Source: Desulfofustis sp964433645 (lineage in GTDB: Bacteria > Desulfobacterota > Desulfobulbia > Desulfobulbales > Desulfocapsaceae). From it: 5,391 nt of DNA. The notes beneath the pieces are model-generated. The model was given only the letters and a program-made list of their open reading frames with translations. It was not told the origin of the DNA and ran no database searches. Made by a program: the position numbers and the translations under genes. The DNA lies in the NCBI GenBank assembly GCA_964433645.1, contig CAYSSK010000149.1, positions 1 through 5,391 on the forward strand, given 5' to 3'. This document shows positions 1-5,331 of this stretch, one piece after another (positions within the stretch are counted from its first letter, which is position 1; the number at the start of each line of letters is the position of its first letter).

Positions 1-113
1 CCGTCCCGCCGTTGGTCGAGATTCAGCCGATCAGGCCGCAGCGCAGCAGCCGGAGGCAGGGCCGGTCAGCCCAGCCGACCGCGACGCCGATTTTCATTGT
101 TCGTTGTGGAGGG
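1..113. other. Non-coding flank downstream of azlD, with a weak hairpin
   Basis: No convincing gene is seen here. On the minus strand, 64-80 can fold into a 7-bp stem (GGTCGGC / GCTGACC, one G-U pair) with a 3-nt TGG loop, about 34 nt past the azlD stop. No T-run follows, so it is not a standard intrinsic terminator, though it could mark the 3' end of the azlCD message. A 24-codon minus-strand reading frame starting near 97 (MKIGVAVGW...) has no clear ribosome binding site and is not called as a gene. Confidence 0.3.
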
Positions 114-419
114 TTATACGCCCCACCAGCGACCGAGCGCGACGATCGTCACGCCGACCACCATCGACAGGAAGACGTTGCCCGTTTTGCAGCTGCACAG
201 GCCGGTTGCCAATGTGGCCAGCCAGCCGATCGGTCCGGCGGCGACCGCCGCCGGGACGATCAGAGAAAGGAGAATGGTACCGGGCAGCGCATCCATGAAT
301 GTTTTGAACCTGCCCGTTTTCGGCAGACGGCCGGCAAGCAGCAGACCCGAGATCCGCAGGCCGTAGGTTACCAGGGCCGCTGATCCGATGGCGAGCCAGA
401 CCGACATCTCGTCAACCAT
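114..419 (-). CDS. azlD: AzlD-family branched-chain amino acid export subunit
   Basis: This is a small hydrophobic protein of 101 residues, the usual AzlD length (about 100-110). AzlD works with AzlC as a two-part inner-membrane exporter; characterised pairs (AzlCD, YgaZH) move branched-chain amino acids or methionine out of the cell. Visible family traits are an N-terminal helix (about 7-29) carrying TYGLR at 18-22, a second segment DALPGTILLSLIVPA (43-57), and a last helix after the conserved Asn81 (NVFLSMVVGVTIVAL). Stop is TAA at 114-116. I chose ATG 419 because family similarity begins there; a longer frame reaches 476 but its extra residues are not AzlD-like. The start lies inside the end of azlC (8-bp overlap), so translation is probably coupled; only a G-rich stretch precedes it as a possible Shine-Dalgarno. 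Two close cysteines (C75, C77) are unremarkable. The substrate is inferred from the family. Confidence 0.85.
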   Translation of the reverse strand: MVDEMSVWLAIGSAALVTYGLRISGLLLAGRLPKTGRFKTFMDALPGTILLSLIVPAAVAAGPIGWLATLATGLCSCKTGNVFLSMVVGVTIVALGRWWGV

Positions 420-1128
420 CGCCGTGCCCCCGGCTCGCCTCGGTTTCGCGCAGTGCGGCCGCCAGTGCCCCGGCAACGCCGCCGCAGACGATATACCATT
501 TGCCCGGCAGCACGGCTTCGCTGGCCAAGGCGACCGTTGCCGCGATCAGCCAGGGCACCAGATCGCGGCGACCCTTCCAGAAACTGAAAACGAGCGCGGT
601 AAAGACCGCCACAAAGGAGAAATCGAGTCCATATCGCTCCGGGTCGGTAATAACCGCGCCGAGGCGATGACCAAGCATGGTGCCGCTGCACCAGGCAAGT
701 TGGACACAGAGACCGCCGCCGAGCAAAAACCAGCTGGAAATCGCCTGCTTGTGGAAGCGGGCCATGGTAATGGCCCAGTTCTCGTCGGCGACCAGATGCA
801 TGAACAAAAATCGATGGCCAAGGGATGTTCCCTGAAAAAGCGGGCTGAGTGAGGCACCGATGAGCAGATAACGCATATTGATCACCAGCACGGCCAGCGT
901 GATCTCGACGATCGGTAGTGGCGGCAGCCACATGTCGACCATCACGAATTGCGCCGAGCCGGCAAAAACACTGAGATTCATGATCAGCAGCTGGTACCAG
1001 GTCAGTCCCTTCTGCGCCGCGAGCAGACCGAGGACGCTGCCGTAGGCGCCGACACTGGCGGCAACGACCAGGCTGGCGGTGAATCCGGATCGGAGATCAC
1101 GGTGCTGTTGTTGCGGGCGGTTCATCAT
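412..1128 (-). CDS. azlC: AzlC-family branched-chain amino acid exporter, large subunit
   Basis: At 238 residues this has the normal length for AzlC (YgaZ), the main membrane subunit of the AzlCD exporter in the inner membrane. Family signatures seen are FAGSAQF (55-61), NMRYLLIGASL (84-94), a DE-containing loop HLVADENWAIT (111-121), and GLDFSFVAVFTAL (167-179). Hydrophobic segments lie at about 17-38, 44-64, 72-95, 130-152, 168-184 and 190-226. The start is ATG 1128, with a second in-frame ATG at 1125; the next upstream bases (ACCAATTCACAG) show no clear Shine-Dalgarno, so the exact start is uncertain by a codon or more. Its TGA overlaps the azlD start, giving a two-gene operon. It is divergent from the cyclase gene across a 387-bp intergenic region that holds a likely promoter. 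Specificity (Leu/Ile/Val, Met or another amino acid) cannot be read from the sequence. Confidence 0.9.
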   Translation of the reverse strand: MMNRPQQQHRDLRSGFTASLVVAASVGAYGSVLGLLAAQKGLTWYQLLIMNLSVFAGSAQFVMVDMWLPPLPIVEITLAVLVINMRYLLIGASLSPLFQGTSLGHRFLFMHLVADENWAITMARFHKQAISSWFLLGGGLCVQLAWCSGTMLGHRLGAVITDPERYGLDFSFVAVFTALVFSFWKGRRDLVPWLIAATVALASEAVLPGKWYIVCGGVAGALAAALRETEASRGHGDG

Positions 1129-1159
1129 CTGTGAATTGGTTATTTGGCCGAAAAAAGCG

Positions 1160-1209
1160 GATAATTATCGTTATGTGAAGCCGTTACCGGTGCGGCCACG
1201 ATTATAATC
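1160..1209. promoter_or_regulatory. Two AT-rich 10-bp palindromes, possible operator pair for azlCD
   Basis: GATAATTATC (1160-1169) and GATTATAATC (1200-1209) are each perfect 10-bp palindromes with similar composition, and their centres are exactly 40 bp apart, near four helical turns. One covers the predicted azlCD -10 box and the other lies about 30 bp into the leader. This suggests a pair of sites for a dimeric regulator, but short AT-rich palindromes also arise by chance and no regulator gene is in the window. Confidence 0.25.
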
Positions 1210-1230
1210 ACAGCTGAACCGAGATGGCAA
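1201..1230 (-). promoter_or_regulatory. Predicted sigma70-type promoter of azlCD
   Basis: On the minus strand, TTGCCA (1225-1230; 5 of 6 match to the -35 consensus) is followed after an 18-bp spacer by a perfect TATAAT (1201-1206). Transcription would begin near 1194, giving a leader of about 65 nt before azlC. The -10 box lies inside the 10-bp palindrome GATTATAATC (1200-1209), so a repressor binding it would block the promoter. This is a prediction from pattern only. Confidence 0.55.
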
Positions 1231-1358
1231 GGTGTTCTGCGGTCCCGTGCAGTGGACCGGCTCGTTTACAGCGGAGGCTCACCACGACGACACAGCGGAT
1301 TCTTGAAGCGTTGCCGGTGTTGGGGCATGGCGACGAGCGGAGAAATTGTGCTATTTTC

Positions 1359-1387
1359 TTGTTCAAAAGGGCAAAGACGGCTATAGT
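1359..1387 (+). promoter_or_regulatory. Possible promoter of the cyclase gene
   Basis: TTGTTC (1359-1364; 3 of 6 to the -35 consensus) and TATAGT (1382-1387; 5 of 6 to the -10 consensus) are separated by the ideal 17 bp. Transcription would begin near 1394, giving a leader of about 120 nt that includes the GC-rich inverted repeat. The weak -35 makes this a modest prediction. Confidence 0.35.
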
Positions 1388-1436
1388 CCGATGCTGTACC
1401 GTGTGGACAAAAAGTTGTTTTTCTAGGATGTTGCCA

Positions 1437-1470
1437 GGCGCCGCCGAAGCAGACCGGTTGTTGCGGCGCC
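1437..1470 (+). repeat. GC-rich inverted repeat in the cyclase leader
   Basis: GGCGCCGC (1437-1444) and its exact complement GCGGCGCC (1463-1470) could form an 8-bp all-GC stem with an 18-nt loop, ending 26 nt before the AGGAG of the cyclase gene. Because each arm contains the self-complementary GGCGCC, the arms also overlap a direct repeat (GGCGCCGC again at 1465-1472), so either an RNA stem or paired protein sites is possible. No T-run follows, so it does not look like an intrinsic terminator. Confidence 0.35.
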
Positions 1471-1515
1471 GCGATCAGCCGAGAAAATGACCTGACAGGA
1501 GATCGCCAGATTGCC

Positions 1516-2475
1516 ATGATGACGATGCATCTGAAATACACCAAATACTCTCAGCTGAAAATTTTCCTGGTCGTTTCGTTCCTCGTCGGTGCCACCCTTT
1601 GCGTGGTCCAGTCCGCCAATATCTTCACGCCGTTTGATATGCTGCTGTTCAGGATGGAAACCCTGGAGGGGTATCAACCGATTCCGCTCAGTGTCACCGT
1701 GCTGATCATCATGTTTCACACCTTGTTTCCCGGCATCATCATTCTCGAGGAAGGGGTGGTCAAGGGCATGATCTATACGGTGATCGCCTGGTTTTTCTAT
1801 ACCGTGCTGATCCATTCNNNNNNNNNNNNNNNNNNNNNNNNNNNNNNNNNNNNNNNNNNNNNNNNNNNNNNNNNNNNNNNNNNNNNNNNNNNNNNNNNNN
1901 NNNNNNNNNNNNNNNNNATGTTTGCCGATCTGCGCGGATTTACGAAACTCTGCCGGGATATCGAACCCGAGCAGGTGATCAAGATGATGCGGGAATGCTT
2001 CGGTAAACTGATCGCCATTGCCCGGTCCAACGACGGTGTCATCGATAAACTGATCGGTGATTCCCTGATGGTGGTCTGGGGCAACCCGGTGGAGCGGCCG
2101 GATCATGCGGAGCGGGCGGTGGAAGCGGCACTGGAGATGCAGGCGATGATGCGCAACCTCCGCCATCGGTGGCAGGCCCGGATGGGGGTGACGATCGATC
2201 TGGGCATCGGCATCAATACCGATCAGGTGGTGGTCGGCACTATCGGCTCCGAGGAGTATTGCGATTATACGGTACTCGGTTACGGGGTCAATATCGCATC
2301 CCGGATCGAGCGCGGCTGCCCGGGTGGCGAAATCTGCGTTTCCAAGAAAACCATGGAATTGCTGAGAGGGCTCTACCGCTGTGAAGCGATGGGGCGCTTC
2401 GAATATAAAAACGTAAAAGACAAGATTGAGGTTTTCCGGGTGCTTCAGCAGCGTGATCAGGGGGAAAACACGTAG
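1516..2475 (+). CDS. Membrane-anchored class III adenylate cyclase, interrupted by an assembly gap
   Basis: The C-terminal half is a class III nucleotidyl cyclase domain, which makes cAMP from ATP. Taking the gap as exactly 100 bases, the product has 319 residues. FADLRGFT carries the first metal-binding Asp (D138) and KLIGDSL the second (D182). K178 and T252 sit where the adenine-recognising pair lies; Lys/Thr is the class IIIb pattern, typical of adenylate cyclases and often linked to bicarbonate response. N259 and R263 (VNIASR) are the transition-state residues. All six are present, so activity is expected. One oddity is LGYGVN at 254-259, where the family usually has GD before xVN. The N-terminal part has about three hydrophobic segments (15-37, 57-77, 84-100) that match no sensor I recognise. 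The lost stretch includes the linker and the first strand of the catalytic domain. The start is ATG 1516 (also ATGs at 1519 and 1525); AGGAG at 1497-1501 is 14 nt upstream, rather far. It ends 19 bp inside the convergent Yip1-like gene. Confidence 0.85.
   Translation: MMTMHLKYTKYSQLKIFLVVSFLVGATLCVVQSANIFTPFDMLLFRMETLEGYQPIPLSVTVLIIMFHTLFPGIIILEEGVVKGMIYTVIAWFFYTVLIHXXXXXXXXXXXXXXXXXXXXXXXXXXXXXXXXXXMFADLRGFTKLCRDIEPEQVIKMMRECFGKLIAIARSNDGVIDKLIGDSLMVVWGNPVERPDHAERAVEAALEMQAMMRNLRHRWQARMGVTIDLGIGINTDQVVVGTIGSEEYCDYTVLGYGVNIASRIERGCPGGEICVSKKTMELLRGLYRCEAMGRFEYKNVKDKIEVFRVLQQRDQGENT
1818..1917. other. Assembly gap (100 N) inside the cyclase gene
   Basis: Exactly 100 undetermined bases lie between the last membrane segment and the catalytic domain. 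A round 100 is commonly a placeholder for a gap of unknown size. The two halves are in the same frame as written, but this has a one-in-three chance of being accidental, so protein length and continuity are unproven. Confidence 0.98.
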
Positions 2476-3029
2476 ATCGCGCTGACACTGAAAATCCACA
2501 TGCAGGTGACGGCCAGGGTTGCTCTGCCCTCGCTCAGTCCCTGCCCCGCCACCATACTTTTTTTGACCAGCACACACGACCAGATGAAGGACAACACCAG
2601 GGGCACCAACAAGGTGAACGGTATCGTTTTGCCTTCCGGCCCGAAGCGGATGGCAAAGTTCAACAGCGGGGCGAACAGCCAGAATGGCACCGCTGCCAGA
2701 CCGATCAACTCGAGTACCGTAACCAGGCCGCCCGGCCCGCCAAACGCCTTCGCGGCGGCCCAGTAGATCAGCGTCAGGCCGAAAAGGACCGCGAACATGG
2801 TGAAAATGCCGTAGACAATGAGCAGAAGAGCCAGCAACAGCAGGACCCGCCCTGCCAATTCTTCGCTCCCGGCCTGACCGATGACGCCGAGTAGATTGGA
2901 AAGGCCGAACAATATGCCGAGAATGACGATATTGATCAGCATAATCGGACGGGCCGTGCCGTCCAGGGCCAACCGGAACACCTCATCTTTGCCGGTGGCG
3001 AGGGCGGGGAGCAGATCCAGGTAGCGCAC
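2457..3029 (-). CDS. Yip1-like multi-spanning membrane protein of unknown function
   Basis: A 190-residue, very hydrophobic protein with a short soluble N-terminus (1-27) and about five membrane segments (about 28-50, 61-95 as one or two helices, 103-128, 137-156, 170-188). The layout, and the stretch GLVTVLELIGLAAVPFWLFAPLLN with its Gly and Pro positions, resemble the Yip1 domain family, whose bacterial members have no settled role; the match is by eye only. I chose the GTG start at 3029 because a purine-rich AAGAGAA lies a few bases before it and the hydrophobic pattern starts soon after. The frame can be extended to a TTG at 3074, adding 15 mostly basic residues with no better ribosome site. 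It lies 112 nt downstream of the symporter on the same strand, with a strong hairpin between, so it may be a partly insulated third gene of that operon. Its 3' end overlaps the cyclase gene tail-to-tail. A run of seven A (minus strand, 2558-2564) lies within the Lys-Lys codons near residue 157. Confidence 0.6.
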   Translation of the reverse strand: MRYLDLLPALATGKDEVFRLALDGTARPIMLINIVILGILFGLSNLLGVIGQAGSEELAGRVLLLLALLLIVYGIFTMFAVLFGLTLIYWAAAKAFGGPGGLVTVLELIGLAAVPFWLFAPLLNFAIRFGPEGKTIPFTLLVPLVLSFIWSCVLVKKSMVAGQGLSEGRATLAVTCMWIFSVSAIYVFSP

Positions 3030-3080
3030 GTTTCGTTCTCTTTTCTTGTTTTTTGTCAAAGCACGTGGCCGCAACCAGGT

Positions 3081-3106
3081 CCGGGGACGGCTCGCGCCGC
3101 CCCCGG
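3081..3106 (-). terminator. Strong hairpin after the symporter gene (GCGA tetraloop), atypical terminator or mRNA stabiliser
   Basis: On the minus strand, CCGGGGGCGGC and GCCGTCCCCGG pair over 11 bp with a single G-U pair, closed by a GCGA loop of the stable GNRA type. It begins about 35 nt after the symporter stop and ends about 50 nt before the GTG of the Yip1-like gene. No T-run follows on either strand, so a classic intrinsic terminator is unlikely. Likely roles are partial termination, or a 3' barrier to exonucleases that keeps the symporter message more abundant than the downstream gene. Confidence 0.5.
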
Positions 3107-3141
3107 GTCAGAAGGTGGCTGTCAGTTACACCGGCGCTGTT

Positions 3142-4797
3142 TTACCAGCCGCCCGGCAGCACGGCGTAAACACAGAAGAACAGGCTGACGGCGGCGATGA
3201 TGATGCCGGCTGTCGTGCTGTTGTAGCGCTCTTCGCTGTATTCGGACCAGCCGTGGACCTTGTCGACGAGCATTTTATCCTGTTCGACCGGGATGCGTAC
3301 CATCAGAGACGGGATGCGCTCGGTGATCATCGATACGGTGGTCAGCAGGAAGAAGCTGAGCGGCACGCAGAACAACGAGCCGGACATGCCGATCTTGGCC
3401 TGCAGGCCGGTGGAAATGACGATACCAGGGAAAATGTACGGTGACACGAGGATGTAGATCAGACCGGAGACGAGAATGGAGGTAAATGCCCCATAACGGT
3501 TGGCCGGCTTCCACCAGACGCCGAGAATCGCCGCCGGGGCAACGGTAACGCCGGCCAGGCCGAAGGCCCAGAGGATGCTGACCACCAGGAACGTCGGCGG
3601 ATTCAGCGCGATAAGAATACTGGCGGCACCGCCGCCGGCAATGGCGGCATAACCGATGACCTTCATGGTCTTGTCCGGCAGGTTCGGCTTGAGCGTGGCA
3701 ATTATGTCCTGGGCGATCATCGCACCGATGGCCATCAGGTTGGCGCTGATCGTCGACAGACCGGCGGCTATGGCGCCGGCAATGACGAAGGCCAGGACCC
3801 AGGCCGGGTTGTAGACGCTGTTGAGGATCAGCGTGATTTTGTCATAGTCGGTCGGCGCAATGGCCTGACCGGCCGTTGCCTGGGTTGCCTGGAAGAAGAC
3901 GCCGGAAAAGCCCATGGCATAGGTGGCGCTGAAGACGATGCCGCAGAAGAAGGTAAACCAGAACATCGCGTTTCGTGCGCTCTTCAGGTTTGACGCGGTA
4001 TAGACCCTCATGCCGAGATGGGGCAGTCCCATGGCGCCGATGGTGAAACAGGGAATCAGGGCCAGGTACCATTTGAAGCCGTACTTCATGTCGAAGAAGT
4101 CCGGCACCGCCTCGAGCATGGCCGGGACCATGTCGCTGTACAGCAGCGGCGGGAAGTACCAGCCGGTACCTCCCATGGCCTTCATGATGGCGCCGAGAGG
4201 AATGACGAAGGCAACGCCCATCAGGATCATCTGGAAAGCGGCGTTGTAGCTGGTGCCGTACATGCCGCCGATGGTGACATAGCCGACGATCAGCGCGCCA
4301 CCGCAGATCAACGAGATATTGTAATTAAAACCAAACAGCATTTCAAAGACCTTGGCGACACCGATCATCTGGCCGAGGGCGTACATGACCATGACCAGGA
4401 TCATGAACAGAACCGTGATATAGGACGTCGACAGGCCGTAGCGTTCACGGACGAACTGGGCCGGCGTAAAGGCTCCCAGGCGCCGGAGCGGGGCGCCGTA
4501 CCAGAGAGTGATCAACGGAATCGACAGGGCGAACTGGATCCACAGATAGACAAACGGCACCTTGAGATTGAGGATCAAGGCCGTAACGCCCATGAAGGTG
4601 GCCAAGCTCATGTAGCTCGACGCCATGCCGAGGCCGTTGGTGACGGCCCCGATGCTTCGTCCGGCCGTCCAGTAGTCGGTTGCGATCTTGGCTCGTTTCT
4701 GCGAATACCAGCCGATCAGGTAGAAAATGACGAAGGAAGCACCGACGAAGACGATACCGAGCGTCGGGTTGGATAATACCCATTGTTGCTGTTCCAT
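3142..4797 (-). CDS. Sodium:solute symporter (SSS family), large subunit
   Basis: A 551-residue integral membrane transporter of the solute:sodium symporter family, which uses the Na+ gradient to import small organic solutes. The length is close to acetate permease ActP (about 550). Family marks are DYWTAGRSIG (41-50) after the first helix, GGMYGTSYNAAFQM (177-190), GLPHLGMRVYTASNLKSAR (257-275), which parallels the GLPH...MR signature of ActP-like members, and GAIAAGLSTISANLMA (341-356), where S348/T349 fall at the usual Na+-binding positions. About 13-14 helices are predicted, with a soluble loop at roughly 495-528. The substrate is uncertain: a monocarboxylate such as acetate or pyruvate is the best guess from similarity and from the small partner gene, but another carboxylate or an amino acid is possible. 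The start is ATG 4797, with AGGAGG at 4808-4813 ten bases upstream. That site shares its first A with the TGA of the upstream gene, which implies coupled translation. Stop is TAA at 3142-3144. Confidence 0.9.
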   Translation of the reverse strand: MEQQQWVLSNPTLGIVFVGASFVIFYLIGWYSQKRAKIATDYWTAGRSIGAVTNGLGMASSYMSLATFMGVTALILNLKVPFVYLWIQFALSIPLITLWYGAPLRRLGAFTPAQFVRERYGLSTSYITVLFMILVMVMYALGQMIGVAKVFEMLFGFNYNISLICGGALIVGYVTIGGMYGTSYNAAFQMILMGVAFVIPLGAIMKAMGGTGWYFPPLLYSDMVPAMLEAVPDFFDMKYGFKWYLALIPCFTIGAMGLPHLGMRVYTASNLKSARNAMFWFTFFCGIVFSATYAMGFSGVFFQATQATAGQAIAPTDYDKITLILNSVYNPAWVLAFVIAGAIAAGLSTISANLMAIGAMIAQDIIATLKPNLPDKTMKVIGYAAIAGGGAASILIALNPPTFLVVSILWAFGLAGVTVAPAAILGVWWKPANRYGAFTSILVSGLIYILVSPYIFPGIVISTGLQAKIGMSGSLFCVPLSFFLLTTVSMITERIPSLMVRIPVEQDKMLVDKVHGWSEYSEERYNSTTAGIIIAAVSLFFCVYAVLPGGW

Positions 4798-4807
4798 GAT
4801 AATCGCG

Positions 4808-4815
4808 CCTCCTCA
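4808..4815 (-). promoter_or_regulatory. Fused stop codon and Shine-Dalgarno (TGAGGAGG)
   Basis: The TGA of the small subunit (4813-4815) shares its last A with a full AGGAGG (4808-4813) that serves the symporter ATG at 4797. Ribosomes finishing the small subunit therefore stop on the next gene's binding site, which favours re-initiation and fixed subunit ratios. It also confirms ATG 4797 as the start. Confidence 0.7.
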
Positions 4816-5076
4816 CCCGATAGTTTCCGTTGAACCGCTGTACTTTTCGATCTCGTCATCGAGATCGTTGGACAGTTTGGCCTGGAACCAGACGACCACC
4901 ATCAGGCCGAGCCAGCCCATCAGCACCGGGATGATATACTGTGACGGAAAACCAAAAACCATGTGGTTCTGCAGGCTCGGAAAAGCCACGAATAATAATC
5001 CGAGATGCCCGCAAATCAGCAATAGAACACTGAAGATGAGAGTGTACCGAATTTCCTTCTTGTACGCGCTATTCAT
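4813..5076 (-). CDS. Small membrane subunit of the Na+/solute symporter (DUF4212/DUF997/DUF485-like)
   Basis: An 87-residue protein with two hydrophobic helices (about 12-33 and 46-65), joined by a loop with FGFP at about 41-44, and a C-terminal acidic tail (NDLDDEIEKY). Short two-helix proteins encoded just upstream of SSS transporters are common; families include DUF485 (YjcH, with ActP), DUF997 (YhdT, with PanF) and DUF4212. The KEIRYTL start, GFP loop and LDDE end resemble DUF997 and DUF4212 more than DUF485, but I cannot decide by eye. The role is presumably assembly, stability or control of the symporter in the inner membrane. The start is ATG 5076, with AGGAGG (5082-5087) five bases upstream, an excellent site. 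The frame continues upstream to 5370, but those residues are low-complexity and not membrane-like, so the long form is rejected. Fifteen bases separate its stop from the symporter ATG. Confidence 0.8.
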   Translation of the reverse strand: MNSAYKKEIRYTLIFSVLLLICGHLGLLFVAFPSLQNHMVFGFPSQYIIPVLMGWLGLMVVVWFQAKLSNDLDDEIEKYSGSTETIG

Positions 5077-5181
5077 GCTCTCCTCCTTTTGAAAAACTGC
5101 CTTTTGGTTTTCCCTTGCCGCCGTTTTCCCGGTAGTCTGACAGGCCTCGGCCAGGAAGCCGCGGAGGGACGTTTTGTTTGA

Positions 5182-5201
5182 GACAGGACAAGTGTCCTGT
5201 C
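5182..5201. promoter_or_regulatory. 20-bp palindrome, candidate operator of the symporter operon
   Basis: GACAGGACA (5182-5190) and TGTCCTGTC (5193-5201) are exact reverse complements around a 2-bp AG centre. Two 9-bp arms on a tight centre fit a site for a dimeric helix-turn-helix regulator. It lies 106 bp upstream of the small-subunit ATG. It would fold as RNA only with a distorted loop, so a DNA site is more likely. The regulator is not in the window and I do not recognise the motif as a named box. Confidence 0.5.
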
Positions 5202-5301
5202 GGTATCCGTCAGCAAGAAGCGGTGGTTGTCCCGGCCGGACGGGGCTGGATGGCAGTCGCCACGGCCTCGTCGTGTTCATGAAACGATCCGGCGAAGCAG
5301 A

Positions 5302-5331
5302 GTTATAGTGCCGTCCGGGATCGGGTCCCAA
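5302..5331 (-). promoter_or_regulatory. Possible promoter of the symporter operon
   Basis: On the minus strand TTGGGA (5326-5331; 4 of 6 to consensus) is followed after 18 bp by TATAAC (5302-5307; 5 of 6). Transcription would start near 5295, leaving a leader of about 220 nt with the 20-bp palindrome about 100 nt into it. The long leader is a reason for caution; a nearer promoter of another sigma class cannot be excluded, though I found no -24/-12 type element. Confidence 0.3.

Larger units (their letters stand above)
1129..1515. other. Divergent intergenic region between azlC and the cyclase gene
   Basis: These 387 bases hold no credible gene; the reading frames present have arginine- and cysteine-rich shadow compositions and no ribosome binding sites. 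From left to right the region holds the azlCD leader with an AT-rich palindrome, the likely azlCD promoter, about 120 bases with nothing recognisable, a possible cyclase promoter (1359-1387), a GC-rich inverted repeat (1437-1470) and the cyclase ribosome binding site (AGGAG, 1497-1501). I see no known riboswitch. Confidence 0.6.

Noticed and set aside
64..80. Hairpin downstream of azlD as an intrinsic terminator
   Set aside because: The stem is short with a G-U pair and no T-run follows; it is kept only as a note in the flank entry.
368..931. Minus-strand open frame of 187 codons overlapping azlC and azlD
   Set aside because: It is another frame of the same strand as azlC; the protein is Arg-rich and matches nothing, whereas the azlC frame carries full family motifs.
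1224..1490. Possible 88-residue protein in the azlC-cyclase intergenic region
   Set aside because: No ribosome binding site, Arg/Cys-rich composition and no recognisable pattern; it also overlaps the likely promoter of the cyclase.
2558..2564. Run of seven A in the Yip1-like gene as a slippage site
   Set aside because: It simply encodes Lys-Lys in frame, and no alternative product or downstream structure supports programmed slippage.
1423..2577. Minus-strand open frame of 384 codons opposite the cyclase gene
   Set aside because: It runs through the N gap, is rich in His, Asp and Pro without any domain pattern, and lies opposite a gene with clear catalytic motifs; it is a shadow.
3055..3060. 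TTGACA on the minus strand before the Yip1-like gene, as a -35 box
   Set aside because: No -10 element lies 16-18 bp downstream, where the sequence is the ribosome binding site region.
4018..4776. Plus-strand open frame of 252 codons within the symporter gene
   Set aside because: Its composition (His, Asp, Gln, Gly, Arg rich, no hydrophobic core) is typical of the antisense of a membrane protein, and the symporter on the other strand is unmistakable.
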